DNA from: Chara braunii
Lineage: Eukaryota; Streptophyta; Charophyceae; Charales; Characeae
Direction: 5' to 3'
NCBI GenBank assembly: GCA_003427395.1
Contig: BFEA01000461.1
Span: 601,882-635,077 of the forward strand
Length of the DNA: 33,196 nucleotides
The notes beneath the pieces are model-generated. The model ran no database searches. It was not told where the DNA came from and was given only the letters and a program-made list of their open reading frames with translations. Position 1 is the first letter of the stretch, and each line of letters starts with the position of its first letter. Both the position numbers and the translations under genes were made by a program. Of the stretch, positions 1-10,381 are shown piece by piece.

Positions 1-67
<67 letters not shown>

Positions 68-83
68 AAGAAAGAAAGAAAGA
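1..83. repeat. (AG)n / (AAAG)n microsatellite
   Basis: About 31 uninterrupted AG dinucleotides are followed by AAAG/GAAA repeats. The tract starts at the window edge, so its true length is unknown. Confidence 0.98.
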
Positions 84-1375
84 AGGGCAACTAGTCCTAA
101 TCAAATCATCCTTCCGTAGTAGCAGCCAAATGCCGGTCACCCATCCCACTTTAGTAACAGCCAAGTGTGAAACAAAATACTACCAAGAGCATGGATTTGA
201 CAAAACGAGAGTGTGAGTAGTGAATGCACATGTATATGAGTAGAAGAACAGCCAAGTGTGAATCAGAACACTACCAAGGACATGAACTTGATAAAACGAG
301 AGTGTGAGTAGTGAAAGCACATGCACATGACTGGAAGAACGGCCAAGTGTGAATCGGAACACTACCACATGCATGAACTTGACAAAGTGAAGGTATAACT
401 AGTGAGAACACATTTACACGAGTATAAGAAAAGCCAAGTGTGAAACGGAACACTACCACATGCATGCATGGACTTGACAAGGTGAGGACAGAACTAGTGA
501 AAGCACATTCACATGAGTAGAAGAACAACCAAGTGTGAAATGAAACACTATCACATGCATGAACTTGACAAAGTGAAGGTAGAACTAGTGAGAACGCATT
601 CACATGAATAGAAGAATAGCCAAGTGTGAAACAGAACACTACCACATGCATGAACTTGACAAAGTGATGGTAGAACTAGTGAAAACCCATTCACATGAGT
701 AGAAGAACAACCAAGTAAGAAACGAAACACTACCACAAGCATCAACTTAACAAAGTGAAGGTAAAACTAGTGAGAACACATTCACATGAGTAGAAGAACG
801 ACCAAGTGTGAAACGGAACCGTACCACATGCATGAACTTGACAAAGTGAAGGTAACACTAGTGAGAACACATTCACATGAGTAGAAGAACAGCCAAGTGT
901 GAAACGAAACAATACCACATGCATGAACTTTGACAAAAGTGAGAATTGAACTAGTGAAAGCACATTCACATGAGTAGGGGAACAACCAAGTGTGAAACGG
1001 AGCACTGCCACATGCATGAACTTGACAAAGTGGAGGTAGAACTAGTGAGAACACATTCACATGAGTAGAAGAACAACCAAGTGTGAAACGGAACACTACC
1101 ACGTGTATAACTTGACAAAGTGAAGGTAAAACTAGTGAGAACACATTCACATGAGTAGAAGAATAACCAAGTGTGAAACAGAACACTACCACATGCATGA
1201 ACTTCACAAAGTGAAGGTAGAACTAGTGAGAACCATCCACATGAGTAGAAGAACAGCCAAGTGTGAAACGGAACACTACCATGTGCATGAACTTGACAAA
1301 TTGAAGGTAGAACTGGTGAGAACACATTCACATGAGCAGAAGAACAACCAAGTGTGAACCGGAGCATTGTCATGT
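84..1375. repeat. 91-bp minisatellite array
   Basis: The word CCAAGTGTGA recurs at 161, 252, 343, 434, 529, 620, 711 (variant), 802, 893, 986, 1077, 1167, 1257 and 1348, giving a unit of 90-95 bp, mostly 91. About 13-14 units are present, well conserved, with few indels. Sequence from 84 to about 160 is a diverged edge. Minus-strand reading frames of up to 141 codons run through the array because few stops occur. They repeat the same peptide in successive frames (91 = 3n+1), so I treat them as repeat artefacts, not genes. Confidence 0.95.
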
Positions 1376-1840
1376 GAGAGATGAGTCATGCATGTGAGTG
1401 AGACTTGCTCAAACACATTCTTGAAGCCCATGAATGCAACCAAGAATGTCATGAATCATCATCATGTGAGAGTTGAGTCATGCATGTGAGTGAGACTTGC
1501 TCAAACACATGCTTGAAGCTCATGATGGCAACCAATAATGTACTAGAACATCAACATGTAAGAGTTGAGCCATGCATGTGAGTGAGACTTGCTCAAACAC
1601 ATGCTTGAGGCTCATGAATACAACCAATAATTAAACGGAATGTCATCATGTGAGAGTTGAGTCATGCATGTGAGTGAGACTTGCTCAAACACATGCTTGA
1701 AGCTCCTGAGGCAACCAAGAATGCATTAGAACATCATCATGTAAGAGTTGAGCAATGCATGTGAGTGAGACTTGCTCAAACACATGTTTGAGGCTCATGA
1801 ATACAACCAAGAATCAAACGAAATGTCATCATGTGAAAAA
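1376..1840. repeat. 92-bp tandem array, diverged relative of the 91-bp array
   Basis: The word CATGCATGTGAGTGAGACTT recurs at 1387, 1479, 1571, 1663 and about 1754 (91-92 bp), giving five units. An AACCAAG anchor keeps the same register as the preceding array (1348 to about 1439 is 91 bp). This suggests the two arrays are phases of one repeat that diverged, not independent repeats. Confidence 0.9.
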
Positions 1841-3331
1841 CTTAGCAAAGTAGGTGAAAGGGATCATCAAAACACTAGCGCAAGCATGGACAAGGGTTGC
1901 GATTTTTTCCTAAGTGAAAAAGAGGATAGAAAGTGAGAAAACAATGAGTCTAATTCACCCAAATGCATGTAATCACAAGGGGAGAAGTGACGATTCACGT
2001 AGGAGAGAAGAAAATGACAAAACATGAGATAATCATCATCAAAAGACTAGATTAGTTAAAGACAAGGGTTGTGATTTTGCTCCTAAGTGGAGAAGAGGAC
2101 AGAAAGGGAGAGAAAAGTGAGTCTAACTCACCCAAATGCATGAAATCACAAGGGGAGAAGTGACGATTCACATGGGAGTGAAGAAAAGGATAAAACAAGA
2201 GATCATCATCATCAAAACGCTAGATTGATTAAATATAAGAGTTGCGATTTGCTCCTAAGTGAAGAAGAAGAGAGAAAGGAAGAGAAAAGTGAGTAGACCT
2301 CACTCAAATGCATAACATCACAAGGGAAGAAGTGGCGATTCACACGAGAGTGACGAAAAGAACAAAACAAGAGATAATCATCATCAAAACACTAGATTGA
2401 TCAAAGACAAGAGTTGCGATTTGCTCCTAAGTGAAGAAAATGAAAGAAAGAAAGAGAAAAGTGAGTAGAACTCATTCAAATGCATAAAATCACAAGGGGA
2501 GAAGTGACGATTCACATGGGAGTGAAAAAAAAGACAAAGCAAAAGATAATCATCATCAAAACACTAGATTGATCGAAGACAAGAGTTGCGATTTGCTCCT
2601 AGGTGAAGAAGAGGAGAGAAAGGAAAAGGAAAGTGAGTAGAACTCACTCAAATGCATGACATCACAAAGGGAGAAGTGGTGATTCACATGAGAGTGAAGA
2701 AAATGACAAAACAAGAGATAATCATCCTCAAAGCACTAGATTGATCAAAGACAAGAGTTGCGATTTGCTCCTAAGTGAAGAAGATGAGAGAGAGAAAAAG
2801 AAAAGCGAGCAGAACTCACTCAAATGCATGACATCACAAGAGGAAAAGTGGAGATTCACATCGGAGTGACGAAAATAATAAAACAAGAGATCATCATCAT
2901 CAAAACACTAGATTGATTAAAGATAAGAGTTGTGATTTGCTCCTACATGAAGAAGAGGAGAGAAAGGAAGGGAAAAGTGAGTAGAATTCACTCAAATGTA
3001 TGAAATCTCAAGGGGAGATGTGGCGATTCACATGGGAGTGAAGAAAAGGATAAAACAAGAGATACTCATCATCAAAACACTAGATTGATCAAAGACAAGA
3101 GTGCCGATTTGCTCCTAGGTGAAAAAGAGGAAAGAAAAAAAGAGAAAAGTGAGTAGAACTCACTCAAATGCATGACATCACAAAGGGAGAAGTAGCGATT
3201 CACATGGGAGTGAAGAAAATGACAAAACAAGAGATAATCATCCTCAAAACACTAGATTGATCAAAGACAAAAGTTACAATTTGCTCCTACGTGAAGAAGA
3301 GGCGAGAGAGGAAGAGATAAGTGAGTAGAAC
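1841..3331. repeat. 172-bp satellite array, left part
   Basis: The word TTGCGATTTGCTCCTAAGTG and its variants occur at 1897, 2069, 2242, 2414, 2586, 2758, 2930, 3102 and 3274, a spacing of 172-173 bp. The first two units are the most diverged. Units share ATGCATGA..TCACAA and GATTCACATGAGAGTGAAGAA with the 91-bp repeat in the same order. The array is interrupted at 3331 by an inserted element and resumes at 4556. Confidence 0.95.
3324..3331. other. Target-site duplication, left copy (AGTAGAAC)
   Basis: It matches 4556-4563 (AATAGAAC) at 7 of 8 bases. Other satellite units have GTAGAACTCACTC at this point, so the insertion point is directly visible. Confidence 0.75.
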
Positions 3332-4025
3332 CTATGAAACACCCGCGGACGCGTCCGTGGGGTCGAACTCGGAGGGCGGACGCATATGCCGCCGCATCTG
3401 CGGCCGACCTGGTCCCCGCCGCGGACCCGATTTTAACAGAAATTTCCTGAATTAAATAATAGGTAAAAAAAAATAAAAAATATGGGGTTGTAGGGAATTT
3501 TAAGCCCTATTAACCCAAATTTTTTTATTTTGGAATCCGACTTTGTTTCGGATTTTTAAAAAATCAAAAACTAAATTCGATTTAAAAATATATATATATA
3601 TATATAAAGAAAAGTTGAATTTTTTTTTTGTCATTTTTTATCATCAGATATATGGTCCCTGAGTTCACCTGTATTTTTTAGAAATAAATTTCTGTTTTTT
3701 GCAGGGGTACGAGGTGTTTTAGAAAAATAAAGATGCAAAATTTAAAAATAAATAAAAAAAAAAATTAAAAAAAGGGTTTGATTGATTGATTGATTGATTG
3801 TGAGTGTGTGTGTGTGGGGGTGTGGGTGTGTGTGCTGTGCTGTGCGAGTGTGTGCGCTGAGGAGCTGTTGCGTGGGGAGCTGCGCGCGCGAACGCGGGAG
3901 AGAGAGAAAAAAAAAAAAAAAGGTGTGTTTGTGTGTGTGTGTGTGTGTGTGCGCCGGGGAGGGGAGGGAGGACCCCTCCCCCACCAACCAATCAATCGAT
4001 CAATCAATCAATCAATCAATCAATT

Positions 4026-4079
<54 letters not shown>

Positions 4080-4555
4080 GGGGTGGGGCGACCCCTCCCC
4101 ACCAGTCAATCAATCAATCAATCAATCAATCAACCAATCAATCTAAAAAAAATAAAAAATAAAATAAAAAAAATTAATCAATCAATCAATCAATCAAAGG
4201 CGGGGCGGGGCGATCCCGCCCTCACCAATCAATCAATCAATCAATACATCAATACATCAATGAACGAAAAAAAACAAAAAAAAAACAAAAAAAAACGCGT
4301 TTTTTTTTTTTTTCTTCATTTTTTTATCGTCGGCAGCCCAAACCCCCCAAGCAAAAGTTGTGTTTTTTTTTTTTTTTTTTTTTTTTTTGTGGGGGGGTGG
4401 GGCCGGGGATGCCCCGCCCAATCGCGCTTCCCAAATCCCGAAACCCCGTCCCCTGCGGCCGCCACGTGGTGTCAAAGCCGCGCGTCTGCGAGGTCGGCGG
4501 ACTGGCCGCGTCCGCGGATTTGGTCGCGCTTGGTCGCCGCCGAGGGGATTCATAG
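3332..4555. mobile_element. Non-autonomous DNA transposon inserted in the 172-bp satellite
   Basis: The 1,224-bp segment starts CTATGAA and ends TTCATAG, a 7-bp terminal inverted repeat. It is flanked by AGTAGAAC (3324-3331) and AATAGAAC (4556-4563), an 8-bp target duplication with one mismatch. Removing it and one duplicate restores the normal satellite unit. Both ends are GC-rich and carry the subterminal word CCGCGGACGCG in inverted orientation (near 3343 and 4517). The core is AT-rich with simple repeats, and no transposase coding is visible. An 8-bp duplication is typical of hAT-type elements, but the terminal bases do not fit the hAT consensus well, so the superfamily is left open. Confidence 0.75.
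3778..4260. repeat. (GATT)n / (AATC)n foldback with GC-rich spacers
   Basis: GATT repeats (3778-3800) are followed by a GT tract, an A-run and a (GT)n tract (3920-3951). AATC blocks then lie at about 3987-4077, 4105-4143, 4175-4197 and 4226-4260. GATT and AATC are complementary, so the two ends can pair. GC-rich inserts with the pattern GGGG..CCCC..CCACC separate the AATC blocks (about 3957, 4079 and 4200). The long open frames here are low-complexity (NQSI repeats) and not genes. Confidence 0.85.
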
Positions 4556-4795
4556 AATAGAACTCACTCAAATGCATGACATCACAAGGGGAGAAGTGAC
4601 GATTCACATGAGAGTGAAGAAAATAACACAACATGAGATAATCATCATCAAAACACTAGCTTGATCAAATACAAGTTGCGATTTGCTCCTAAGTGAAGAA
4701 GAGGAGAGCAAGTGAGAAAAGAGTGAGTCTAACTCACCCAAATGCATGAAATCCCAAGGGAAGAAGTGAAGATTCACATGAGAGTGAAGAATGAG
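4556..4795. repeat. 172-bp satellite array, right part after the insertion
   Basis: The array resumes in phase: the TAGAACTCACTCAAATGC part follows the element, TTGCGATTTGCTCC occurs again at 4676, and the last recognisable piece is GATTCACATGAGAGTGAAGAA near 4771. Sequence then becomes non-repetitive. Confidence 0.9.
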
Positions 4796-4861
4796 CCCAT
4801 GGGGAAATCATTACTTGTGAGAAGGCTTCCTACCATCTACTCTAAGCTTAGGAAAACTCTT

Positions 4862-5092
4862 ATGGAGAGAAGGAGATAAGAAGAGAGTGGGAAGGGGAAA
4901 GGGAGAGAGATGAAGGAGAAGAAGAAGAGGAAGAAGAGAAAGAGGAAGGAGAGGAGGGGGGACGAAGAAGATAAGGGAGGAAGAAGAAGGAGAAGAAGAA
5001 GAAAAAAAAAAAACAAAGAAAAAGAAGAAGAAGAGGAAGAAGAAGAGAAAGAAGAAGAAGGAGAAGAAAAAGAAGAAGAAGAAGAAGAAAAA
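4862..5092. repeat. Polypurine (GAA/GGA) tract
   Basis: About 230 bases are almost pure purine on the plus strand (GAAGAAGAAG, GGAGAAG and A-runs). Lysine/glutamate open frames on the plus strand and serine/phenylalanine/leucine frames on the minus strand are composition artefacts. Such a mirror-like purine tract can form triplex (H-) DNA. Confidence 0.9.
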
Positions 5093-5095
5093 CCT

Positions 5096-5640
5096 CCTCC
5101 TTTCCACTCACCTCCTTGGTGTCTTGGAGATGAAACACTAATCCTTGATGAAGCTTCTTCCCTCTTTGCACAAATACCACCTTGGCTATGACTTTCTTCT
5201 TCCTCAAACCCTTCTCTCCTTCCTCTCTCAACTTCACCCCAGCTATGGCAAACTTCTCCCACTACGGCTATGGAGTCCTCTCCTCTAGGAGGGTTAGTGA
5301 GACTCCCTCTAGCCCCTCTCCCTTCCTCACAGCCTGGGGGCTATGGCGGATCACCTCCCTAGGCCAGCCTCCCTACCGCTAACCTCTAGAGCTTTGTTCA
5401 CTTCCTCACAGTCTCCTCTAGGCTCTTAAACTGACAGGGGTTCCCCTCTCCCCTCTCTAAGTCAAAGAGTGCTCCTATGAGCTCACTTGGGCAGCATGTG
5501 GACTCCTCGTGGAATTGTGAGTGTGGCGGACTGAATCCTCAGCTTATGTAGGCTAGAACCAGCATTCCGGTCTGCCCATGGGCCTCCCCATATGCCTTGA
5601 GGTGAACCGAGGTACCCCCAAGGCAAAATTTCACCACTAG
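5096..5640. other. Non-repetitive, pyrimidine-rich stretch with no supported gene
   Basis: This is CT-rich sequence with short plus-strand frames (longest 66 codons) and no recognisable protein, RNA or element ends. It may be part of an old LTR or intron, but nothing in it settles that. Confidence 0.4.
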
Positions 5641-5682
5641 GCCCTCCCGGAGGTACCCGGGCCTCATTTTGGCCAAGTACAT

Positions 5683-7726
5683 GCAGTCTGAGTGGTTGGT
5701 ACCAACTCGGACTGCCTCTTGGTCTCCTTCAGCCTCTTTTTCAATTTCAAAATGCTGCCCCCTTGTGCCCTAATGCCCAAGGGCCAACCACACTTGAGAG
5801 AAAAAAACTTAGTGGGCCTTTTTTTTTATTTTTTTAGTTTTTATCTCATTTTTGGTAGGCCGAGGTATTTTCCCATGCCTTGGTGTAGTTTCAGCCTTGG
5901 ATCTGGATGAGATCCAAGGTCAACAATATTTCATGCTAACCCCAAGTAGCCCTTGCTTCAAATTTGAGCCCCTAAGCTCACTTTTTCAATTTTTGGTGCA
6001 TCTAACTATCTTTTTGGGCCAAATGCACGTTTTCGTCTCTTTCCCTCTTTTGTTTCTTTCCATTTTGGGCAGCCACCTCATTCTGGAGCTGACCGTCTTG
6101 AGCTGGCCCACAAAAAACGGCTAGTTCCTCTCCACCATGAGATCTGATCTCAGATCTATGGTCCACAAAAAAACGGTCACCTCCTTTTTGTATTTTTTCT
6201 TATTTTTCTCTTTTTAATTCAAATTTTGTGGAGGTCAAGGACCATATCTCTGCAATCCGGATTGCCCTCCTCAATTGTAGGAGGGATAAGGTCACAGTAG
6301 GGACTTGCCAATCCCTACCGTGCAGGTCCCAATAGGGACTTGCCAGTCCCAACTGTGCAGGTCCCAATAGGCCCACACATTCTCCTCCACCCTTTTCTTC
6401 CCTTTTGTCTCATTCTCCTTCCATTTTCTCTTATTTTTTTCTTCTTTTCTTTCATTTATGATGTGACAAGTGTCAAATAGCTATTGAGTCTTTTTCTAGG
6501 CCATGGATCCTCATCCATGACCAGATTCAGATTCAACAGTTGGTCGTTATATCTCGGACTACAATAATGATACCCCCATGCTCATAGGGGGCTCCATTTT
6601 GGCTCCGTTAGTATCACTTTTGAGCCCCCTTTGCTCCGATTTTCTTTGGACAACCTTTTTTCTGTGTTGGGCCCCGTGAGGCTCTATTTTCTTATGCCTA
6701 GCTAGTCCGAGATAACTCGGACTGCCAGACCACCCTTCCACCATTATTATTTTGCTTTCTTTTCTCTCTTTGACTCCGCCACTTGGTCTCACTAGTGCTT
6801 GAACTAGTGGTGTTAATATTCTCCACGGTCTAAATGTTGATATTGACGGTGCCGCTTGTTTTGCGTGTCCATGCCTTATGTTGGTTCAAGATTGGCTTGG
6901 AACAACTCAAATCCCCGCCACTTTCCCCGTACTAGTTCCATTTTTTTTTTTTGTCCCGCTGGTAGCCCTGCCGGTGCGTGTTCCGTTTTTTCGACTATTT
7001 TTATTTGGACCCACTTAGTCCCCGACAACATCCCGGATAACGTTTATTTTCATTTTGGGGGCCTCCTTATCCTTGGTGGTTCCAATATCCCTTCCTTAGG
7101 TGCCACATGTGTACCGATTGTTCTTGGCCACAAGATCTCATCTCGCGGTTGCCATTTACCGTCTTTATTTGCCTCATGCCAAAATCACTCTTTTCTAGCC
7201 CTTTTGGCTTATCATGGTTCATTTTTTTCCTTGGCCTAGGTATCCTCATACAGTTTGTTATTTCTCGGATTGCAACCGTGGTAATTTTTCTGGTCCCATA
7301 GCCCCACAACTTGCCCCATACTAAAAGAAAATGAAACGCTTAATTCCCCAGTGCACCCGGACTCAATATTGGCTCCGGATGCACCTAAAACAAGTGTTTT
7401 CCCTTCCCCATGTAGTCCGCTGCAACTCAGACTACAATAGGGGTCAATATCCTAGCCCCAATGCCCCACAACTAACCCTCAACTGAGAGGAAAAAAAATG
7501 ACAAACTTCGAAGTGTATCCGACCTCAATTTTGACTCCGGATGCACCTAAAACATGTGTTTCTCCTCCCCCATGTAATCCGTTGTATTTCGGTTGCATGG
7601 GACCTTGATTTTTTTTTATTTTCTCAGCAAAATCAAAAGAAAATCAAGGTCCTTTGCAACCGCCATATTTCAAAATGTATTTGGTCACGGATGCATCTCC
7701 CCAAGTGACCGTCTTTTACCGTTAAG

Positions 7727-7766
<40 letters not shown>

Positions 7767-8165
7767 CTTTTTTTTTTCCTTTTTTCTTGGACAATAGGGA
7801 CCTGCCAGTCCCTACTTGTGACCGTCCCTACTGACGGCCAACTCACTCACTATTTTTGTCTTATTCTCCCATATTTTTATTTTTATTTTCTTTCTTTTTT
7901 TTGCATGCCAAGTGTCAAGTGGCCGTTAAGGCCATTTTCTAAGCCTCTCCTGTTAGTTTTGACCCTCCCTATGCCCATGGTGCAGTCTGTTACATCTCGG
8001 ACTGCAATAATGGATTCCTAATGCCCATGAGAGCTTCCTTTTACCTCTATTTCTTTCCCACAGTGACCCCTCCTACTCTGATTTTCTTCCGTAGGCCTAT
8101 TTTTCACATGGAGTCTCTTCTGACTTGATTTTCTTGAGGGAGGGTGATCCGAGATTTTTCGGATT
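5683..8165. repeat. Degenerate ~160-bp array carrying interrupted palindromes
   Basis: Nine sites share a core of the form GTCCGAG-loop-CTCGGAC: 5683-5715, 6252-6265, about 6541-6562 (weak), 6704-6723, 7251-7272, 7411-7436, 7571-7599, 7981-8006 and 8146-8165. Neighbouring sites are often 148-167 bp apart. Two clear consecutive units carry GACTCCGGATGCACCTAAAACA-like text near 7369 and 7531 (162 bp apart). A second hairpin type, TAGGGACT-TGCC-AGTCCCTA and variants, lies at about 6298, 6334 and 7795. No coding is supported across this region. Confidence 0.65.
7727..7788. repeat. Long poly(T) run
   Basis: A T homopolymer of about 40 bases is followed by T-rich sequence broken by a few Cs. It could be the reversed poly(A) tail of a retroposed minus-strand sequence, but no body sequence is recognised beside it. 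Confidence 0.8.
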
Positions 8166-8169
8166 GCTC

Positions 8170-8984
8170 CCATGCCTCCCACTTCATGTTTCTTTACTTT
8201 TTCTTTTTCCTTTTGGCCTTCCCGTTTGCTAGTGGTGCTAATATTTTTGGCCATCAAGATCTCGATCTTGACGATGCATCTTGTTTTGATTGTTTTCCCC
8301 TTGTGTCGCTCCGCCGTTTCTTCTTGAGACCTTCACTTGTCCCTCTACTTGTCCCGTTGGTGGTCCCCGACACTTAGTCCCGCCGGTGGTCCCCGACATA
8401 TTTTGTCCTGGCTACCATTATTTTTACTTAGTCCCATGTGGTCCTAGGTGCTTTTCCTCAAGGTGACCGCCCTATGGTGGCCCCTCTCGCTTGTCTTTTC
8501 TTGGGCCTTGCGTGCGCCGGTTTCTCCGGCCTCGGAGCCCCCAATCCGAGGCTCCCGTTAGTTGTCGTAGGCGGTGTCGGAGAGCGGCGCGCCGCGTCAA
8601 CGTATAGTTGACTCGTCGCGGCCAGCCTCCGCACCATGGGGCTGCCTGTGGTCCCGATCAGCAGAATGTTGACACGCTGGTTTGACCCTTGGGTCGAGTC
8701 AGCGGACAAGACGGCGCGACGGTCCAGTCCGATGGAGATCGAATCACGGTTTTTGGGCTGAACCACCGCGTCTGCAAGGGCTAGATTAGTAGGGTCCGGT
8801 CCAAACGATATTGAAAACGGACCAGGGGTTAGTAAGAAAAATAGAATTGACCACTTGGGACCGGACTTACCGCGTCGGGGAGAGTACGGCCCGAAATGGT
8901 CAAGGGGAATACGGGATTGGGCCCCTTATTATGATTAAGAGGGGTGTTTTTATTCTTAAAACAAGCCCGACCCTTAGCCCAAGC
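8170..8984. other. Stretch with no supported gene
   Basis: Sequence shifts from T-rich to GC-rich at about 8480. A 102-codon minus-strand frame (8458-8766) has no recognisable domain and unremarkable composition for GC-rich DNA. A short direct repeat GGTGGTCCCCGACA occurs twice near 8350-8400. Confidence 0.35.
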
Positions 8985-9480
8985 CCGACACTAATTTTAG
9001 CATTGGTCCGTGCTATTTTTAGCGTTGGCCGTGCTATTTTTGGCGCAGGCCAGAGTTATTTTTAGCGCAGGCTCGAGCTAAATATAGCGCAGGCCCACGC
9101 TATTTTTAACATGGGGCTGACTGTTCGTGTCCCAAGGTCGGGGCTGTCCCAAGTCCCGCGCTATTTTTAGCCAAGTCCCGCGTTATTTTTAGCGCAGTCC
9201 CGTGCTAATTTTAGCGCAAGCCTGCACTATATTTAGCGTAGGCCCGTACTATTTTTAACACGGGACTGACTGTTCATGTTCCGAAGTCGGGACTGTCCCA
9301 GTCCCGTGCTAATTTTAGTGCAGTCCCGCGCTAATTTTTGCACAGGCCCGCGCTATATTTAGCGCAGGCCCGTGCTATTTTTAACACGGGACTGACTGTT
9401 CGTGTCCCAAAGTCGGGACTGTCCCAGTCCCGTGCTAATTTTAGCGCAGGCCTGTGCTTATTTTAGCACAAGCCTGAGCT
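8985..9480. repeat. Nested tandem array: ~30-bp GCTATTTTTAGCGC hairpins within 120-150-bp units
   Basis: Short units of about 30 bp contain variants of CGCTA-TTTT-TAGCG, itself a perfect small hairpin. Superimposed is a longer unit with ACTGACTGTTCGTGTCCC at about 9117, 9265 and 9391. In the last two long units CACGGGACTG (9259-9268, 9385-9394) pairs perfectly with CAGTCCCGTG (9299-9308, 9425-9434), and a GTCCC/GGGAC inner stem lies between. Confidence 0.8.
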
Positions 9481-9531
9481 GTTTTTAGCCCAAGGACTGC
9501 TGCATCTTGCCCGATCACCTGGCCTCTTCAC

Positions 9532-9538
9532 TATAAAA
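9532..9538 (+). promoter_or_regulatory. Candidate TATA box (TATAAAA)
   Basis: CTATAAAAGAGAGGCC sits in a GC-richer context just after the hairpin array. This arrangement is typical of a pol II promoter in an LTR, with transcription expected to start about 25-35 bases downstream. No LTR ends could be defined around it, so this is a weak, context-based call. Confidence 0.35.
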
Positions 9539-9835
9539 GAGAGGCCGAGCCACTTGAGAAAGGGACAAGAAACCCTCACTTGCGGGAATGCGGAAGCACT
9601 GGCGGAACAACAGGGAGGAATGAGGACCGGAGCTGCTGCGCTGGAGCAAGTAGGAAAAGGAGCAAGACGGAGGTAAAGGGGTGTGGCTGCTTGGGGAAGC
9701 AAGGCGGTCCTGGTTTCCACTAGGGCCATTGCCTTTTCCCCTGCCTCCTCTCCTACCTCTCTCTCTCTTTGCTCCTTTCGCTCCCCCTCTTCTTTCTCCC
9801 TCTCCCTACTCATTTCCGTCATTTCCCTTATTCAG

Positions 9836-9899
9836 GCCGGTCGCTTATGCGTAGGTCCTTTGAATAAGCCGGTCGCTTATGCGTAGGCCCTTTTTACTT
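9836..9899. repeat. 32-bp direct duplication
   Basis: GCCGGTCGCTTATGCGTAGG occurs at 9836 and 9868, with a near-identical tail (TCCTTT/CCCTTT). Only two copies are present. Confidence 0.9.
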
Positions 9900-10380
9900 T
9901 CTGTTCGCACCCATTTATTTTATTTTTTGTGCGTGCCCATTTAATTTCTGCACGCACCCAGGCACACCCTGGCTGCCTAAACACCTGCCCCTAGTGCGTG
10001 GCCAAACTTGATTGGGATGGTTGTGTGCCCAGTGCACTGGCAGGTTTTTAGTTGCACGATGCTGGCTGGGTCGGACCACCCCTCTAGGCACACTTGCTGA
10101 CTGTCTTCCACGTTAACTGCTGCGTGCCCGATAGCTGCAAAGCGCTGGCATCACTATTATGTTCATTCCCTCGTCAATAACCTTTGCGCCGCTGCCTGTG
10201 CTGTTGGTCATCAGGATCCGCCCCCACCGCTGTGCGTGCCATTGCTGTATCAGGGAACCACACGCCCACATGCACTGTGCTTGAGGGCCAGGGAACCGTG
10301 CGCTCGCGTGCGCTGTACCTGGGGGATGATTTGAAACTCGGGTGTGCGTACTCAAGCGCACTGATCTCAGGATCAATATC
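9900..10380. other. Unique stretch with no supported gene
   Basis: Short phrases such as GTGCGTGCCCAT and GCACGCACCCA recur loosely, hinting at an eroded repeat. No open frame has a recognisable domain. Confidence 0.35.
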
Positions 10381-10381
10381 G

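Noticed and set aside
180-1373. Overlapping minus-strand ORFs (up to 141 codons) and one plus-strand ORF in the 91-bp array
   Set aside because: They are translations of the same repeat in shifting frames; no codon bias or domain, and many frames stop within two to three units.
3719-5262. ORFs rich in Gln-Ser-Ile, Lys-Glu, Phe or Ser
   Set aside because: They come from AATC, GAA and homopolymer tracts; composition artefacts.
8458-8766. 102-codon minus-strand ORF
   Set aside because: No recognisable domain, GC-rich region where long frames are expected, no conserved context.
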